Source: Vicingaceae bacterium (lineage in GTDB: Bacteria > Bacteroidota > Bacteroidia > Flavobacteriales_E > Vicingaceae). From it: DNA of 64,000 bases. The notes beneath the pieces are model-generated. The model was not told where the DNA came from and searched no databases. It saw only the letters and a list, made by a program, of their open reading frames with translations. A program made the position numbers and the translations under genes. Position 1 is the first letter of the stretch; each line of letters opens with the position of its first letter. The stretch covers positions 1 through 64,000 of the forward strand of contig JAOKCF010000002.1 of assembly GCA_028245195.1 (NCBI GenBank). Direction: 5' to 3'. Below are positions 29,639-39,588 of this stretch, in pieces.

Positions 29639-30215
29639 TGTATCCCTCCTCTATTGAAAAACAATTTCTGCAAAGTGGTTCGTAACTTTCCGTTTCGCCA
29701 AGCATTACCAACTTATCATTGATGGTTTTCCTATGACTGTGATTTGCAAGATTTCCGCATTTTACACAGATGGCATGTACCTTAGTTACATATTCCGCTG
29801 TAGCCAGAAGGGCAGGAATAGGTCCAAAGGGTTTTCCCCTATAATCCATATCTAACCCCGCCACAATAACCCTAATTCCTTGGTTTGCCAAACGATTACA
29901 TACGCCGACTAATTCCATATCAAAAAACTGAGCTTCGTCAATCCCAATAACTTGTTCATCATTTATTAATAAGGGGATATTTGCTGAAGCCGGAACTGGT
30001 GTAGAATGAATTTGGTTAGAGTCGTGTGAAACTACCGCTTCCATATCGTAACGAATATCGATAGCAGGCTTAAAAATTTCAACCTTTTGTTGCGCAATTT
30101 TTGCCCTTTTTAATCGACGAATAAGTTCCTCTGTCTTACCTGAAAACATAGAGCCGCATATTACCTCGATCCAGCCCTTGCGATTTTCAGAATTAATAGT
30201 ATTTTCGAGGAACAT
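29631..30215 (-). CDS. tdk: Thymidine kinase
   Basis: 194 residues. The P-loop GSMFSGKT is at residues 21-28, DEAQFFD is the Walker B-like site, and a four-Cys zinc site lies in the lasso region (CVKCG and CRNCF). It phosphorylates thymidine for dTTP salvage. The alr gene follows with an 8-base overlap, an arrangement that fits one transcript from the -7 box upstream. Confidence 0.95.
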   Translation of the reverse strand: MFLENTINSENRKGWIEVICGSMFSGKTEELIRRLKRAKIAQQKVEIFKPAIDIRYDMEAVVSHDSNQIHSTPVPASANIPLLINDEQVIGIDEAQFFDMELVGVCNRLANQGIRVIVAGLDMDYRGKPFGPIPALLATAEYVTKVHAICVKCGNLANHSHRKTINDKLVMLGETESYEPLCRNCFSIEEGYNG

Positions 30216-30247
30216 ATATACCAGGTTCGTTTTTAAAACTTGTTATA

Positions 30248-30255
30248 CAAAGGTA
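30248..30255 (-). promoter_or_regulatory. -7 box (TACCTTTG) of tdk-alr
   Basis: Perfect TAnnTTTG on the minus strand, 32 bases before the tdk ATG. A TTTG lies 12 bases further upstream, the same layout as before rsmI and tRNA-Gln. Confidence 0.5.
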
Positions 30256-30283
30256 TTATTTAAAGAACAAAAGAAGCACAAAA

Positions 30284-31207
30284 ATGAAGATTGAAAATAA
30301 GCTATCAGAGATTACACGATTAATAGAGAACATCAAAAAGCACTCTGACAATTTGAATGGGTTGGGAACAATTCTGGTTCTTGAGATTGCTGTAATTCTA
30401 TCAAAAATTAACAAGTTGCAAGAGGAAGCAGTTGTGTTGAAATACCTTTGTGAAATGCAACAAGGGAAAAGAGTTGATTTACATCCAATCGAACTAACTG
30501 CGACAGCTGTTTCGAATGAAGAGGATCAAAAAGAGTCTAAAGAGAAAAAGAACCAGCTCAAATCCGAAAAAAACAAAGGAGTGGAAGAAGATGCCATGCT
30601 TTCTGAAAAAGGAGATAGCACGAATGAGGCGTTAGACCGAATGGTTGAGGCGACAATCAATATAGAAGAGGAAAAAGAAAAACCTTCAACTGACAAGGAA
30701 GCCTCCACTTTGTCTTCAGAAAACAAAAAAGATGAGTTGGAAGGAACTCAAGAAAGTGAGTTGGAAAATATATCTGATCTAGATACTGAGCTGAACGATG
30801 GATTATTTAATAAAATTCTAGATGAAGCTATAAATAATGAAAAAGAAGCTGAACAAGCAGAAAGTCTGGCGGAGCAACTCGAGGATAACAATGAAATCTC
30901 CTCTAAACCAGATATAAACGAAGCTTTTGCATCGGAAGATTCAAGCATAAGTGGGCATTTACAAAAACAACCTATTGCCGACTTAATGAGCGCTATTGGA
31001 CTTAACGAGCGCTATTTGTATGCGAATGACTTATTCGAAGGAGATATGCAAGAGTTCAAAAACGCCATTAAAATGCTAAATGAATTTGAAAATGTTGGAG
31101 ATGCCAAATCTTTTTTTGAGAGTGGATTAAGAGGCACATACGGTTGGGACGACGAAAATGAGCTTGCCAAAGCACTATTTAACCTAATTGAGAGAAGATA
31201 CCTTTGA
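30284..31207 (+). CDS. Acidic protein with conserved ends, unknown function
   Basis: 307 residues in three parts. Residues 1-75 are helical (LSEITRLIENIKKHSDNL...LQEEAVVLKYLCEMQQG). Residues 76-225 are a low-complexity acidic stretch rich in Glu, Lys and Ser. Residues 226-307 form a compact domain (KQPIADLMSAIGLNERYLYANDLFEGDMQEF...). The C-terminal domain is one I recall from Bacteroidota hypothetical proteins. No signal peptide or membrane segment is seen. It is divergent from tdk. Confidence 0.7.
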   Translation: MKIENKLSEITRLIENIKKHSDNLNGLGTILVLEIAVILSKINKLQEEAVVLKYLCEMQQGKRVDLHPIELTATAVSNEEDQKESKEKKNQLKSEKNKGVEEDAMLSEKGDSTNEALDRMVEATINIEEEKEKPSTDKEASTLSSENKKDELEGTQESELENISDLDTELNDGLFNKILDEAINNEKEAEQAESLAEQLEDNNEISSKPDINEAFASEDSSISGHLQKQPIADLMSAIGLNERYLYANDLFEGDMQEFKNAIKMLNEFENVGDAKSFFESGLRGTYGWDDENELAKALFNLIERRYL

Positions 31208-31301
31208 TTTTTCCACTTACATAAGCTTAAAACCGATTATACATTCCTTGTCTCTGGAACAGAACCATTGTGTTACATTTACTTCCAAACTAGGCTAACT
31301 C

Positions 31302-32750
31302 ATGGGCAATTATAAATTTAAATGGAAAGCTATATCGTTAGGTATTATTCTGTTTTTTGGCTTATTGACCAGCAACATAGCTCAAAATAAAGTTTGGACC
31401 TTAGAAGAATGCATTGAATATGCTTTAGAGAATAACCTGCAGATTCAACAAAATGAATTATCTCAGAAGCTCGCAGGCTATGATTTACAACAAGCTAAAT
31501 ATAACGTTCTTCCTGATGTAAATGGGTTCGTTTCTCATGCATACAATTTTGGTCAGACAATTGACCCTTTTACCAATCAGTTTGCGAATACACAAGTTCG
31601 ATCAAATTCCTTCTCGGCTTCTTCTACTTTTACCATTTTTAATGGCTTTAGAAACATTAATACAATTAAAAGAAATCAAGCCCAACTAAAATCATCTCAG
31701 TTGGATTTAGAGAAAATGAAGAATGATATTTCTCTTAACATTGCAAATTCCTTCCTAGGTATACTATTTAACCAAGAGCTATTAAAGAACGCTGAAAGTC
31801 AACTAAAAATCACGCAGCTGCAGATTGACCGAATTGAAAAACAAGTGGCAGCCGGAGCACTTCCGGAAGGGTCGTTGAAAGACATTAATGCCCAATTTGC
31901 AAGCGAAGAATTAAATGTGGTGAACGCAGAAAATCAACTTAACATTTCCAAATTGAATTTAGCACAGTTGCTAAGACTAGAAAGTTTCGAAGATTTTGAA
32001 ATTGTGAGTCCCAATTTAAGTTCGTTTGACGGGGTTATAGAGTTGATTAGTCCTGGAGCACTGTATGTGTCTGCATTAGAAACAATGCCTGAAGTTAAAA
32101 GCGCTGAATTCAGTCTATATTCAGCGCACAAAAACACTCAAATTGCAAGAAGTGGCTATCTGCCAACGTTGAGTGTTTCTGGTTCAATTGGGACGGGTTT
32201 TTCAGGCGCAAACAGACAAGTAACAGGTTTTAGAGACCCACAAGTCATTCAAACTGCTGACTTCACAAGAAGTGGAGAAGATATATTTACAACAACAGCC
32301 ACTCCTATTTTTAAGGACAAACCTTTTTCAGATCAATTCTCCGAAAATGAAAATAAATCAATTCGATTCTCTTTAACCATTCCAATATTCAATCGTTTTA
32401 GTGCTCGACTTGGAGTAAAAAGAGCGAAAATTCAAGAACAAGTTTCTGATTTAAATTACGAATCCGCAAAATTGACATTGAGACAGAACATTGAATCTGC
32501 CCACAATGACGCAGCTTCTGCGTTAAAAAGATACAAAGCCGCAGAAAAGTCTGTTGCTGCGTTAGAAACATCTTTTGCATATACTCAGAAAAGGTACAAT
32601 GTTGGCATTATTAATTCTTTTGATTTTAAAAATGAAAAAAATCGATTAATCAATGCTCAATCAGAATTATTACAAGCTAAATACAATTATATCTTTAGCA
32701 CAAAAGTCTTAGGCTTTTACCAAGGTGGAAGTATTTCACTCTCTAAATAA
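31302..32750 (+). CDS. TolC family outer-membrane efflux protein
   Basis: 482 residues. The signal peptide ends near SNIAQ, and the mature start VWTLEECIEYALENNLQIQQ is typical. Two TolC repeats (about residues 30-235 and 250-475) carry long helices and beta segments. It forms the outer-membrane channel of a tripartite pump. It lies 9 bases before the adaptor gene. Confidence 0.92.
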   Translation: MGNYKFKWKAISLGIILFFGLLTSNIAQNKVWTLEECIEYALENNLQIQQNELSQKLAGYDLQQAKYNVLPDVNGFVSHAYNFGQTIDPFTNQFANTQVRSNSFSASSTFTIFNGFRNINTIKRNQAQLKSSQLDLEKMKNDISLNIANSFLGILFNQELLKNAESQLKITQLQIDRIEKQVAAGALPEGSLKDINAQFASEELNVVNAENQLNISKLNLAQLLRLESFEDFEIVSPNLSSFDGVIELISPGALYVSALETMPEVKSAEFSLYSAHKNTQIARSGYLPTLSVSGSIGTGFSGANRQVTGFRDPQVIQTADFTRSGEDIFTTTATPIFKDKPFSDQFSENENKSIRFSLTIPIFNRFSARLGVKRAKIQEQVSDLNYESAKLTLRQNIESAHNDAASALKRYKAAEKSVAALETSFAYTQKRYNVGIINSFDFKNEKNRLINAQSELLQAKYNYIFSTKVLGFYQGGSISLSK

Positions 32751-32759
32751 AACAATAGT

Positions 32760-34085
32760 ATGAATTCAAAAAAGTGGTTATTAGCACTAGGAATAATAGT
32801 CGTTATTCTTGTAGTTGCAGGAGTTATAAAAGGTATGTCTGGAGGTAAAGGAAAAAAAGTCGCTGTTGAAAAGGTCGAGCGACGGACAATTATTGAAACA
32901 GTTGCAGCTAGTGGAAAGATTCAACCTGAAACTGAGGTAATTATTAGTTCAGATGTTTCAGGTGAAATTATTGAAATGCCTGTTCAAGAGGGAGACCGAG
33001 TAAAGGCGGGTGATTTGCTCTTAAAAATTAATCCTGACCTTGTAGAGTCTGCATTAAGTCGAGCGGAAGCTGCTCTAAACACTACTAAAGCAAACCTTGC
33101 TGGCTCAAAAGCACGATTGGCTCAGTCTGAATCTCAATTCCAAAACACTAAAGCATCTTTTGAACGCAGTGCGCAATTACATGAGAGCAAGGTTATCTCT
33201 CAAGCAGAATTCGATCAGGCCAAAGCTAACTACGAGGTCGCTACTGCAGATGTGGAAGCTGCCAAAGAAAATGTTAGAGCCGGAATGTTTAATGTTAGAA
33301 GTTCTGAAGCGACATTAAAAGAAGCAAAAGAAAACTTAGGTAGAACTTCTATTTATTCTCCCATGAATGGAGTAATTACCAAATTAAATAAAGAAAAAGG
33401 CGAAAGAGTGGTTGGAACAGCCCAAATGGCAGGGACTGAAATTATGACGGTAGCTGACCTTAATGTAATGGAAGTTGCAGTAGAAGTAAATGAAAATGAT
33501 ATTGTCAGAGTAGCCATAAATGATACCACAGAAATTGAAGTTGATGCTTACTTGGATAAAACTTTTAAGGGTATAGTGACAGAAATCGCAAACTCTGCTA
33601 ACACTTCAGGCATGAGTGCTGATCAGGTTACTAATTTTGATGTGAAAATTCGAATGTTACGGTATTCTTACGAAGAGTTATTGAAAAAAAGAGCCGATAG
33701 CTCGTCTCCATTTCGTCCGGGAATGTCTGCAACTGTAGATATAAGAACAACTCAAGTTAACAATGTAATAACTGTTCCTATTCAAGGCGTTACAATTAGA
33801 ACAGACACACTAAGTACGAGCAATGAAACTGCCCAATTAGAGGCCGATGAGGAAGACGAGAAAGAAAAGGTAGAGGTGGTATTTGTTAGAGACGGAGAGC
33901 AAGTAAAAATGGTGAAAGTAGAAACCGGAATTCAGAATACTATGTACATTGAAATACTAAATGGTTTAGAAGAAGGACAAGAAATAGTTGTTGCTCCTTA
34001 CACCCTTGTTTCTAAAATCTTAAAAGATGGGCAAAGTATAATTGTTATAGACAAAAAGGACCTTTTCACTGCAAATAAAAAATAA
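32760..34085 (+). CDS. Periplasmic adaptor subunit (MacA/HlyD family)
   Basis: 441 residues. It has a single N-terminal membrane anchor (residues 8-27), a biotinyl-lipoyl-like half (VQEGDRVKAGDLLLKINPD), a long coiled-coil hairpin (about 95-195), the second lipoyl half (SPMNGVITKLNKEKGERV), a beta-barrel, and a membrane-proximal domain. The acidic insert near residue 360 is variable in the family. It bridges an inner-membrane MacB-like transporter to TolC. No transporter gene follows; tsaB does. Confidence 0.9.
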   Translation: MNSKKWLLALGIIVVILVVAGVIKGMSGGKGKKVAVEKVERRTIIETVAASGKIQPETEVIISSDVSGEIIEMPVQEGDRVKAGDLLLKINPDLVESALSRAEAALNTTKANLAGSKARLAQSESQFQNTKASFERSAQLHESKVISQAEFDQAKANYEVATADVEAAKENVRAGMFNVRSSEATLKEAKENLGRTSIYSPMNGVITKLNKEKGERVVGTAQMAGTEIMTVADLNVMEVAVEVNENDIVRVAINDTTEIEVDAYLDKTFKGIVTEIANSANTSGMSADQVTNFDVKIRMLRYSYEELLKKRADSSSPFRPGMSATVDIRTTQVNNVITVPIQGVTIRTDTLSTSNETAQLEADEEDEKEKVEVVFVRDGEQVKMVKVETGIQNTMYIEILNGLEEGQEIVVAPYTLVSKILKDGQSIIVIDKKDLFTANKK

Positions 34086-34087
34086 TT

Positions 34088-34780
34088 ATGGCTTACTTGC
34101 TGGCTATTGAAACAGCGACCAAAGTCTGTTCAGTTGCTCTTTTTAAAGACGACAAGCTACTTCAGGTAAAGGAGGAAAAAGGCGCTTATTCCCATGCAGA
34201 AAATTTAGCCGAATTCACTAGTCAGCTCTTAACTGAAAGCAACCTAGACGCAAAGGATTTATCTGGGATAGTTGTTAGTAAAGGACCTGGCTCTTATACT
34301 GGATTGCGCATTGGTGTTTCTTTTGCAAAGGGTCTTTGTTACTCTCTTAAGATTCCGCTAATTAGCATTGACACTATTTACGCACTAGCCTTAGGTTGGG
34401 TACAAGCAGAAAATCCGAAAGTAGATTTAATTTGTCCCATGATTGATGCAAGAAGAATGGAGGTTTACTCCGCGATCTATAATTTTGACCTCAAGTGTTT
34501 AAAACCCATTTCAGCAGATGTTATTGAAATTGATAGTTACAGTGAGCTACTTCAAGATAAAATTGCTGTTTTCGTTGGCGATGGCGCCGAAAAGTGCCAG
34601 AGCTTATTGGAAGGTAAAAACCGCACTTTTAGAAGCGATTTTTTGCCATCAGCAGCTTACTTGGGAAAGGAAGGTTATCATAAATTTCAACAATCCAAAA
34701 TAGAAGACGTAGCATATTTTGAACCTTATTATTTAAAAGAGTTCGTTGCCTTAAAAAGCCAAAAGGGAAGTTTGGACTAG
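34088..34780 (+). CDS. tsaB: tRNA threonylcarbamoyladenosine synthesis protein TsaB
   Basis: 230 residues. The start AYLLAIETATKVCSVALF and the block VVSKGPGSYTGLRIGVSFAKGLCYSL identify the ASKHA-fold TsaB subunit, which dimerises with TsaD to make the t6A37 modification of tRNAs reading ANN codons. It follows the adaptor with 2 bases between, so it is probably co-transcribed with the efflux genes. Confidence 0.93.
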   Translation: MAYLLAIETATKVCSVALFKDDKLLQVKEEKGAYSHAENLAEFTSQLLTESNLDAKDLSGIVVSKGPGSYTGLRIGVSFAKGLCYSLKIPLISIDTIYALALGWVQAENPKVDLICPMIDARRMEVYSAIYNFDLKCLKPISADVIEIDSYSELLQDKIAVFVGDGAEKCQSLLEGKNRTFRSDFLPSAAYLGKEGYHKFQQSKIEDVAYFEPYYLKEFVALKSQKGSLD

Positions 34781-34870
34781 ATAATTGTTTAGCAACATTT
34801 AAATTAATCGATTCGAGAAGCATCATACCGCATATATTTGCTCAATATATTTTTCTTTACATTCGGTTGG

Positions 34871-35435
34871 ATGAGAGAAATAATTTTTCTTTGTTCACTT
34901 GCATTTTGTAGCAGTTTTGTTCTCTCAAGAGGATACATCAAGTGTTCAATGGACACATGAGTATAACTTAAGTTGGAATGATTTTCAAGGAGTAGAAAAT
35001 GTAGACTTAAAATTATCTGCACTTTCTAAGATAGCAATTCCATAAACTTATACCTATGATGTAGAAGTTGACTTAACAGTTGAATTATCAACCACCTTTA
35101 TTAAAAGTGAGTCTTGGTATAAAAAAGGTGAAGAAAACAACATATTACTAGGTCATGAGAAATTGCACTTCGATATTGCTGAAATTAATAGACGGCTCAT
35201 TGTGAAAGCAATTCTTGCTTCTAAATTTTCTGGCGATAATTACGAATCTGAGCTTAAAGAAGTAATAAGCAAAATTTGGAAAGAGGATTACAGAAAAATG
35301 CAAGATGAATATGATGCTGAAACGAATTGTGCTCGAATGTTCCAAGCCCAAATTGACTGGAACAAACTCATTTCAGACAAATTAATTGAGTTAAAGGAAT
35401 ATAACGACACCGAAATTACAGTCACCTTTGAGTAA
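34871..35435 (+). pseudogene. Decayed DUF922-like exported metallopeptidase
   Basis: ATG 34871 opens a signal peptide (MREIIFLCSLAFCSSFVLS) that must shift frame near 34925 to continue as QEDTSSVQWTHEYNLSWNDF, the start of a DUF922 domain. An in-frame TAA at 35043-35045 interrupts it. The second half is intact from 35046 to 35435, including the putative zinc motif HEKLHFDIAEI. One frameshift and one nonsense codon in a recognisable family argue for decay. Confidence 0.8.
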
Positions 35436-35487
35436 AGTTGTATTCATATTCCACTTTGTAAACACTTATCGTTTTCTCCTTTGTATC

Positions 35488-36271
35488 TCACATAATAATT
35501 GACTTAATCAATTGCAATTCATTATAAAGAACTGCAAACTTTCTAACGATCTCTCCATCTTTCATTTCTTTGATAAAGTCCAAATAACCTCCTTGATAAG
35601 TAAATTCCCAAATTGTTTTTTTATGCCCACCAATAGTATTCAATTTCGACCTACTAATTAGTTGAATTGCCTTGTAGTTAAAACTATCTAAAACAAAACT
35701 TAATGAGCGGGCGTAACTCTCCTTTTTATAAATGGTCTTGCCCATGAGATTAGTAGTTACCCATTCAGACTTCATCGGACTCCCGACAGAATTATAGCAG
35801 GTATAATTCTTTTTTAACCCTTCTTCCTTTCGAACCTTAACTAGATGAATATAGTTTGTATCTAATGTCTTATTGTCAATTTTTATTTCTTGAAATGAGG
35901 AATCGTTTAACCACGAATAACAGTACCTAAAACTAAGTAGCCCTTGAATTTCTGTTCTTGAACTTAATCTAAATCCATTGTATTCATACTCATAAACAGA
36001 GGTATCTACCCTACTACTTAATGATACAAACTTTCTACTTTCATACAATTTACCTTCGATTGAAAAAAAGTACTCAGCGAACTTCCTTTCAGCGCTAAAG
36101 ATATCATCATCTTTCTTATCGCTTTTGTAAATGGTAATTGATTGGATTGATTTGTTTTGTATGAATTCTAAATCAAAAAAATCTTCCATGCTTAACCACT
36201 CCTTACTAATGTATAATTGAGAAAAGAAAGAAACACTTGCTAAAAAAACAAAAGAAAAATATAACTCTCAT
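35488..36271 (-). pseudogene. Secreted protein of unknown function with its signal peptide out of frame
   Basis: The open frame from ATG 36189 encodes 233 residues, mostly beta-rich, with no family I recognise. Upstream, another frame starts at ATG 36271 and reads a signal-peptide-like MRVIFFFCFF, then joins LASVSFFSQLYISKEW in the gene's own frame across a run of seven T (complement of 36242-36248). One T fewer would give one continuous exported protein of about 260 residues. So either the gene is frameshifted or this is a sequencing error. If not an error, only a cytoplasmic form could be made. Confidence 0.6.
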
Positions 36272-36546
36272 ATAAAACTAAATTCTAATGTTCTTAAGCC
36301 GATTAATTACCGGAGGAGAAACAAATCCTATTACTAACTGATAATTAATTAATATTTTACTTGCACTTAAAATTATAATTTCTTCCTTATTTTAATGGAA
36401 TTAATTGTTCTGAGAACTGATTGGCAAAACTAGACCCCAATAGCGCCCAAAAAAAACATTTGTTACTGTTGATCTAACAAACTTGCTAACGCTTTAGAAT
36501 TAAAATACTTTTAACTATAACTTATCGAAATTCAAGAGATAACCGT
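36272..36546. other. AT-rich intergenic region
   Basis: About 275 bases with no gene seen on either strand; it is AT-rich and likely holds the regulatory region of the PKD protein gene, whose -7 box begins at 36547. Confidence 0.5.
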
Positions 36547-36554
36547 TAAGTTTG
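36547..36554 (+). promoter_or_regulatory. -7 box (TAAGTTTG) before the PKD protein gene
   Basis: Perfect TAnnTTTG ending 4 bases before ATG 36559; a nearly leaderless mRNA would result. Confidence 0.4.
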
Positions 36555-36558
36555 ATGT

Positions 36559-39500
36559 ATGAATAATATCTTGCTACGGTTATTAATCGTTTTTGCCTTG
36601 TTTTTTTCTTCTCAAGCTAGTGCAACTCATATAATTGGAGGATTTTTCAGTTACGAATGTCTAGGACCAGTTGCAGGAACTAACGACGCTCAATATGTGA
36701 TCAGAGCCGTACTTTTTAAAGATAGCTTGAATACAGGTGTAGGAGGCGCGCCTGGAGCAGTGCTTGAAAACCCTCTTACCGTAACGCTTTTTAATCAATT
36801 AAACATTCAACTTGGCACCATCAACATACCTAGAGACTCTCTAGTTATTTTAGTTGACAGTGCCGCAGGATTGTGTGTAATTGGAACACCTGTAGTCAGC
36901 ATTATCTCAAAGGGCTATTATAGCGATACGGTGCTACTTAGAAAAGACCAGGCACACAAATATGTATGGCGTAGATGCTGCCGTAACAATCCAGATAATA
37001 TTTTAAATCCGGCAGCTAGTGGAAGTACATTTTTCATTGATGTTCCTGAATTTGATCAAGTTGGCTGCAATACAAGTCCCCAATTAACAGCAGAACAACC
37101 TTTCTCATTTTGTGCTGGTGTTAACATTAACTTAGACCTTTCAGCAACAGATCCGGATGGTGACTCAATGGTATACGAACTGTGCGCTCCATTCGACTTC
37201 CCAAGGTCGGGTAACGCTGTAACACAAGTACCTGCAAACCCTCCTCCATATCCTGTTGTCACTTTTCGAGCGCCCGCGACGCCTACCAACCCTATTCCTT
37301 CGAACCCTGCTATAACTATTGATCCAAACACTGGATTATTAACTGGTATTCCTGTTAGTACCGGAAAGTACTTAATTGGTTTTTGCGTTAAAGAGTATAA
37401 TAGTAATGGAATTTTGCTTTCAACTACCATAAGAGACATTCAAGTAAAAGTGGACAACTGTATTCTGCAAGTAACCTCCTCTATACAAGATCAAGAAAGA
37501 TTCTGTGATGGGTTGACGATACAATTCAGAAACAGAACGAGTTCTAATGTTGACTCTACTACAATTCCTTATAAGTGGGATTTTGGAGTCACTTCCCTTA
37601 CAAATGATACTTCTCGACTTAGAGAACCGACATACACGTTCCCAGGACCTGGTTTTTACAACATTACCTTAATTGCTAATCCTAAAAATCCGGGTTGTAG
37701 AGATACTTCTGTCACTTTATTTGAAGTTCGCCCCACCTTAAGGACGAGCATTGATGTTTCCGATTCTAATCTATGCGCAAACAACAATACTGTAGATTTC
37801 TCAGTTCGAGGAATTTTTCAACCATCTGCAACTTTTGCTTGGGATTTTGGATCTACAGCAAGTATTACAACAAGCACAAATCAAATAGTCAATAGCGTGC
37901 AATTTATTGGAAGCGGAAGTTCTCCTGTTCAACTAATTGTATCACAAGATAATTGCGATGATACAACCAAAAGAGTAATCACCGTAGTGAACAACCCCAC
38001 TGCTGATTTTACTGTTGATGATAACTCCGGTTGCTCACCTTTCCAAGTTAATTTCACCTCCTCTGTCAACATTGACGGAATGGCAATAATCAACTATCTA
38101 TGGACCTTTGGCGATGGAAAAACATCTACATTACAGAACCCAACAAACACCTACCTCAATGATGGTAGTTACGACGTTACACTCCAAGTTACAACTTTTG
38201 GAGATTGCAACGATGTTGTTACGATAATGAAATCTAATTTCGTACAAACAGGCCCGCAATTTAGTAATAATAATACTGACTTTTCTGCCACGCCTATTGC
38301 AGGCTGCTACCCTCTAGAAGTTCAATTTAACAACCTCTCTACTTTCGATGGAACTACGACCTACCTGTGGGATTTTGGAGATGGGTCTGCTAACTCAGCA
38401 GCAACAGACCCCTTACATACCTATACCGCTAATGGTCATTACGATGTTGCATTAACCATGACAACTGTTGGAGGATGTGCCGAAACACTAACAGAAAAGA
38501 TTGATTCTGCTATCTACATTTCGTTAGATTCGAGTAAAAATAGAATTGGTTTTACTGTAAACCAAGACACTGAGTGCGCACCGGTTGAACTTCAGTTTAC
38601 CGATACTTCGTTTTTTGAAGGTACGGCAAACTTCAAATGGTATTTTGGTGATGGTGATAGCTCTGAGCTCAGAAACCCACTGCACACTTATCAAAATAAT
38701 GGAATATATGATGTTCAGCTAATTCTGCAAACGACCGAAAAATGTGTGGATACGTTGAGCTTAACTAAACACGCCTATATTGAAACAGATATTAAATACA
38801 GCACCAATGATGTAGGGTTTGACTTTTCACCAAAAGAGGGCTGCTTACCATTAACAGTTCAGTTTTTAGATTCTTCAAAATTTCTAGGAACACCTCAGTA
38901 CTTTTGGGATTTTGGAGATGGATCAAATTTTAATGGATTACAGAACCCAAACTACACCTTCACTGATACCGGAACTTATTCGATAGGCCTGCTATTAATT
39001 ACAAGTGAAAAATGCGTTGATACACTTCGCGCATCAGTTAGTAACGCTGTGAAAGTGCTTCCTAATCCAATTGCTCAAATCAACTATTTGGATACTTCTA
39101 AGAGTCTGAAGGAAGCTCTATTTGAATTTACAAATACAGGAAGCCAATCAGTTAGGTCTTCAAGGTACTTAATTAATGGCAAAGAAGTCGCTCAGAATGA
39201 TTTTTTAACCTATCAATTTGCTGATACAGGTCGTTTTCAAGTGGCATATATTGCAACAAATAGTTTTGGATGTGAAGACACTAGCACAGCAGAAATATTT
39301 GTGTTCGACGAATTCCAATTCATTGTTCCCAACATCTTTACTCCAAATGGGGACAACATCAATGACGAGTTTAAAGTTCAAGCCTGCGGTGTATTCGACT
39401 ATGAGATCAAAATCTTTAACCGTTTTGGCGAAAAATTATTTGAAAGTAATAGTTTAAATATCAATTGGGACGGAAGAATTTCAGGCAAGCTGGCCACTTC

Positions 39501-39588
39501 AAGTGTGTATTTCTACACCATTAAAATTCGCGATTTTCGAAATCAGATTTTAGATTACCAAGGAAGCATAACCCTGCTCACAGATTAA
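36559..39588 (+). CDS. PKD-domain surface protein with CHU_C (gliding-associated, T9SS type B) tail
   Basis: 1009 residues. A Sec signal (MNNILLRLLIVFALFFSSQA) precedes the block ATHIIGGFFSYECLG, which often starts such Bacteroidota surface proteins. A Cys-rich N-terminal domain of about 300 residues follows, then about six PKD-like units. Their hallmark F(G)DG is seen at WTFGDG (residue 515), WDFGDG (604), YFGDG (695) and WDFGDG (783). The last ~90 residues are the CHU_C domain (VPNIFTPNGDNINDEF, FNRFGEKLFES, WDG, YFYTI), a type IX sorting signal that is kept uncleaved in many proteins. It probably acts in adhesion or gliding. Its stop abuts the LEA-like gene. Confidence 0.9.
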   Translation: MNNILLRLLIVFALFFSSQASATHIIGGFFSYECLGPVAGTNDAQYVIRAVLFKDSLNTGVGGAPGAVLENPLTVTLFNQLNIQLGTINIPRDSLVILVDSAAGLCVIGTPVVSIISKGYYSDTVLLRKDQAHKYVWRRCCRNNPDNILNPAASGSTFFIDVPEFDQVGCNTSPQLTAEQPFSFCAGVNINLDLSATDPDGDSMVYELCAPFDFPRSGNAVTQVPANPPPYPVVTFRAPATPTNPIPSNPAITIDPNTGLLTGIPVSTGKYLIGFCVKEYNSNGILLSTTIRDIQVKVDNCILQVTSSIQDQERFCDGLTIQFRNRTSSNVDSTTIPYKWDFGVTSLTNDTSRLREPTYTFPGPGFYNITLIANPKNPGCRDTSVTLFEVRPTLRTSIDVSDSNLCANNNTVDFSVRGIFQPSATFAWDFGSTASITTSTNQIVNSVQFIGSGSSPVQLIVSQDNCDDTTKRVITVVNNPTADFTVDDNSGCSPFQVNFTSSVNIDGMAIINYLWTFGDGKTSTLQNPTNTYLNDGSYDVTLQVTTFGDCNDVVTIMKSNFVQTGPQFSNNNTDFSATPIAGCYPLEVQFNNLSTFDGTTTYLWDFGDGSANSAATDPLHTYTANGHYDVALTMTTVGGCAETLTEKIDSAIYISLDSSKNRIGFTVNQDTECAPVELQFTDTSFFEGTANFKWYFGDGDSSELRNPLHTYQNNGIYDVQLILQTTEKCVDTLSLTKHAYIETDIKYSTNDVGFDFSPKEGCLPLTVQFLDSSKFLGTPQYFWDFGDGSNFNGLQNPNYTFTDTGTYSIGLLLITSEKCVDTLRASVSNAVKVLPNPIAQINYLDTSKSLKEALFEFTNTGSQSVRSSRYLINGKEVAQNDFLTYQFADTGRFQVAYIATNSFGCEDTSTAEIFVFDEFQFIVPNIFTPNGDNINDEFKVQACGVFDYEIKIFNRFGEKLFESNSLNINWDGRISGKLATSSVYFYTIKIRDFRNQILDYQGSITLLTD

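Noticed and set aside
37056-37439. 127-codon open frame opposite the PKD protein
   Set aside because: The PKD protein frame is intact and has recognisable modules; this is a shadow.
38000-39000. Possible tandem DNA repeat in the PKD protein gene
   Set aside because: The similarity is at the protein level (PKD units) and the DNA is too diverged to call a tandem repeat.
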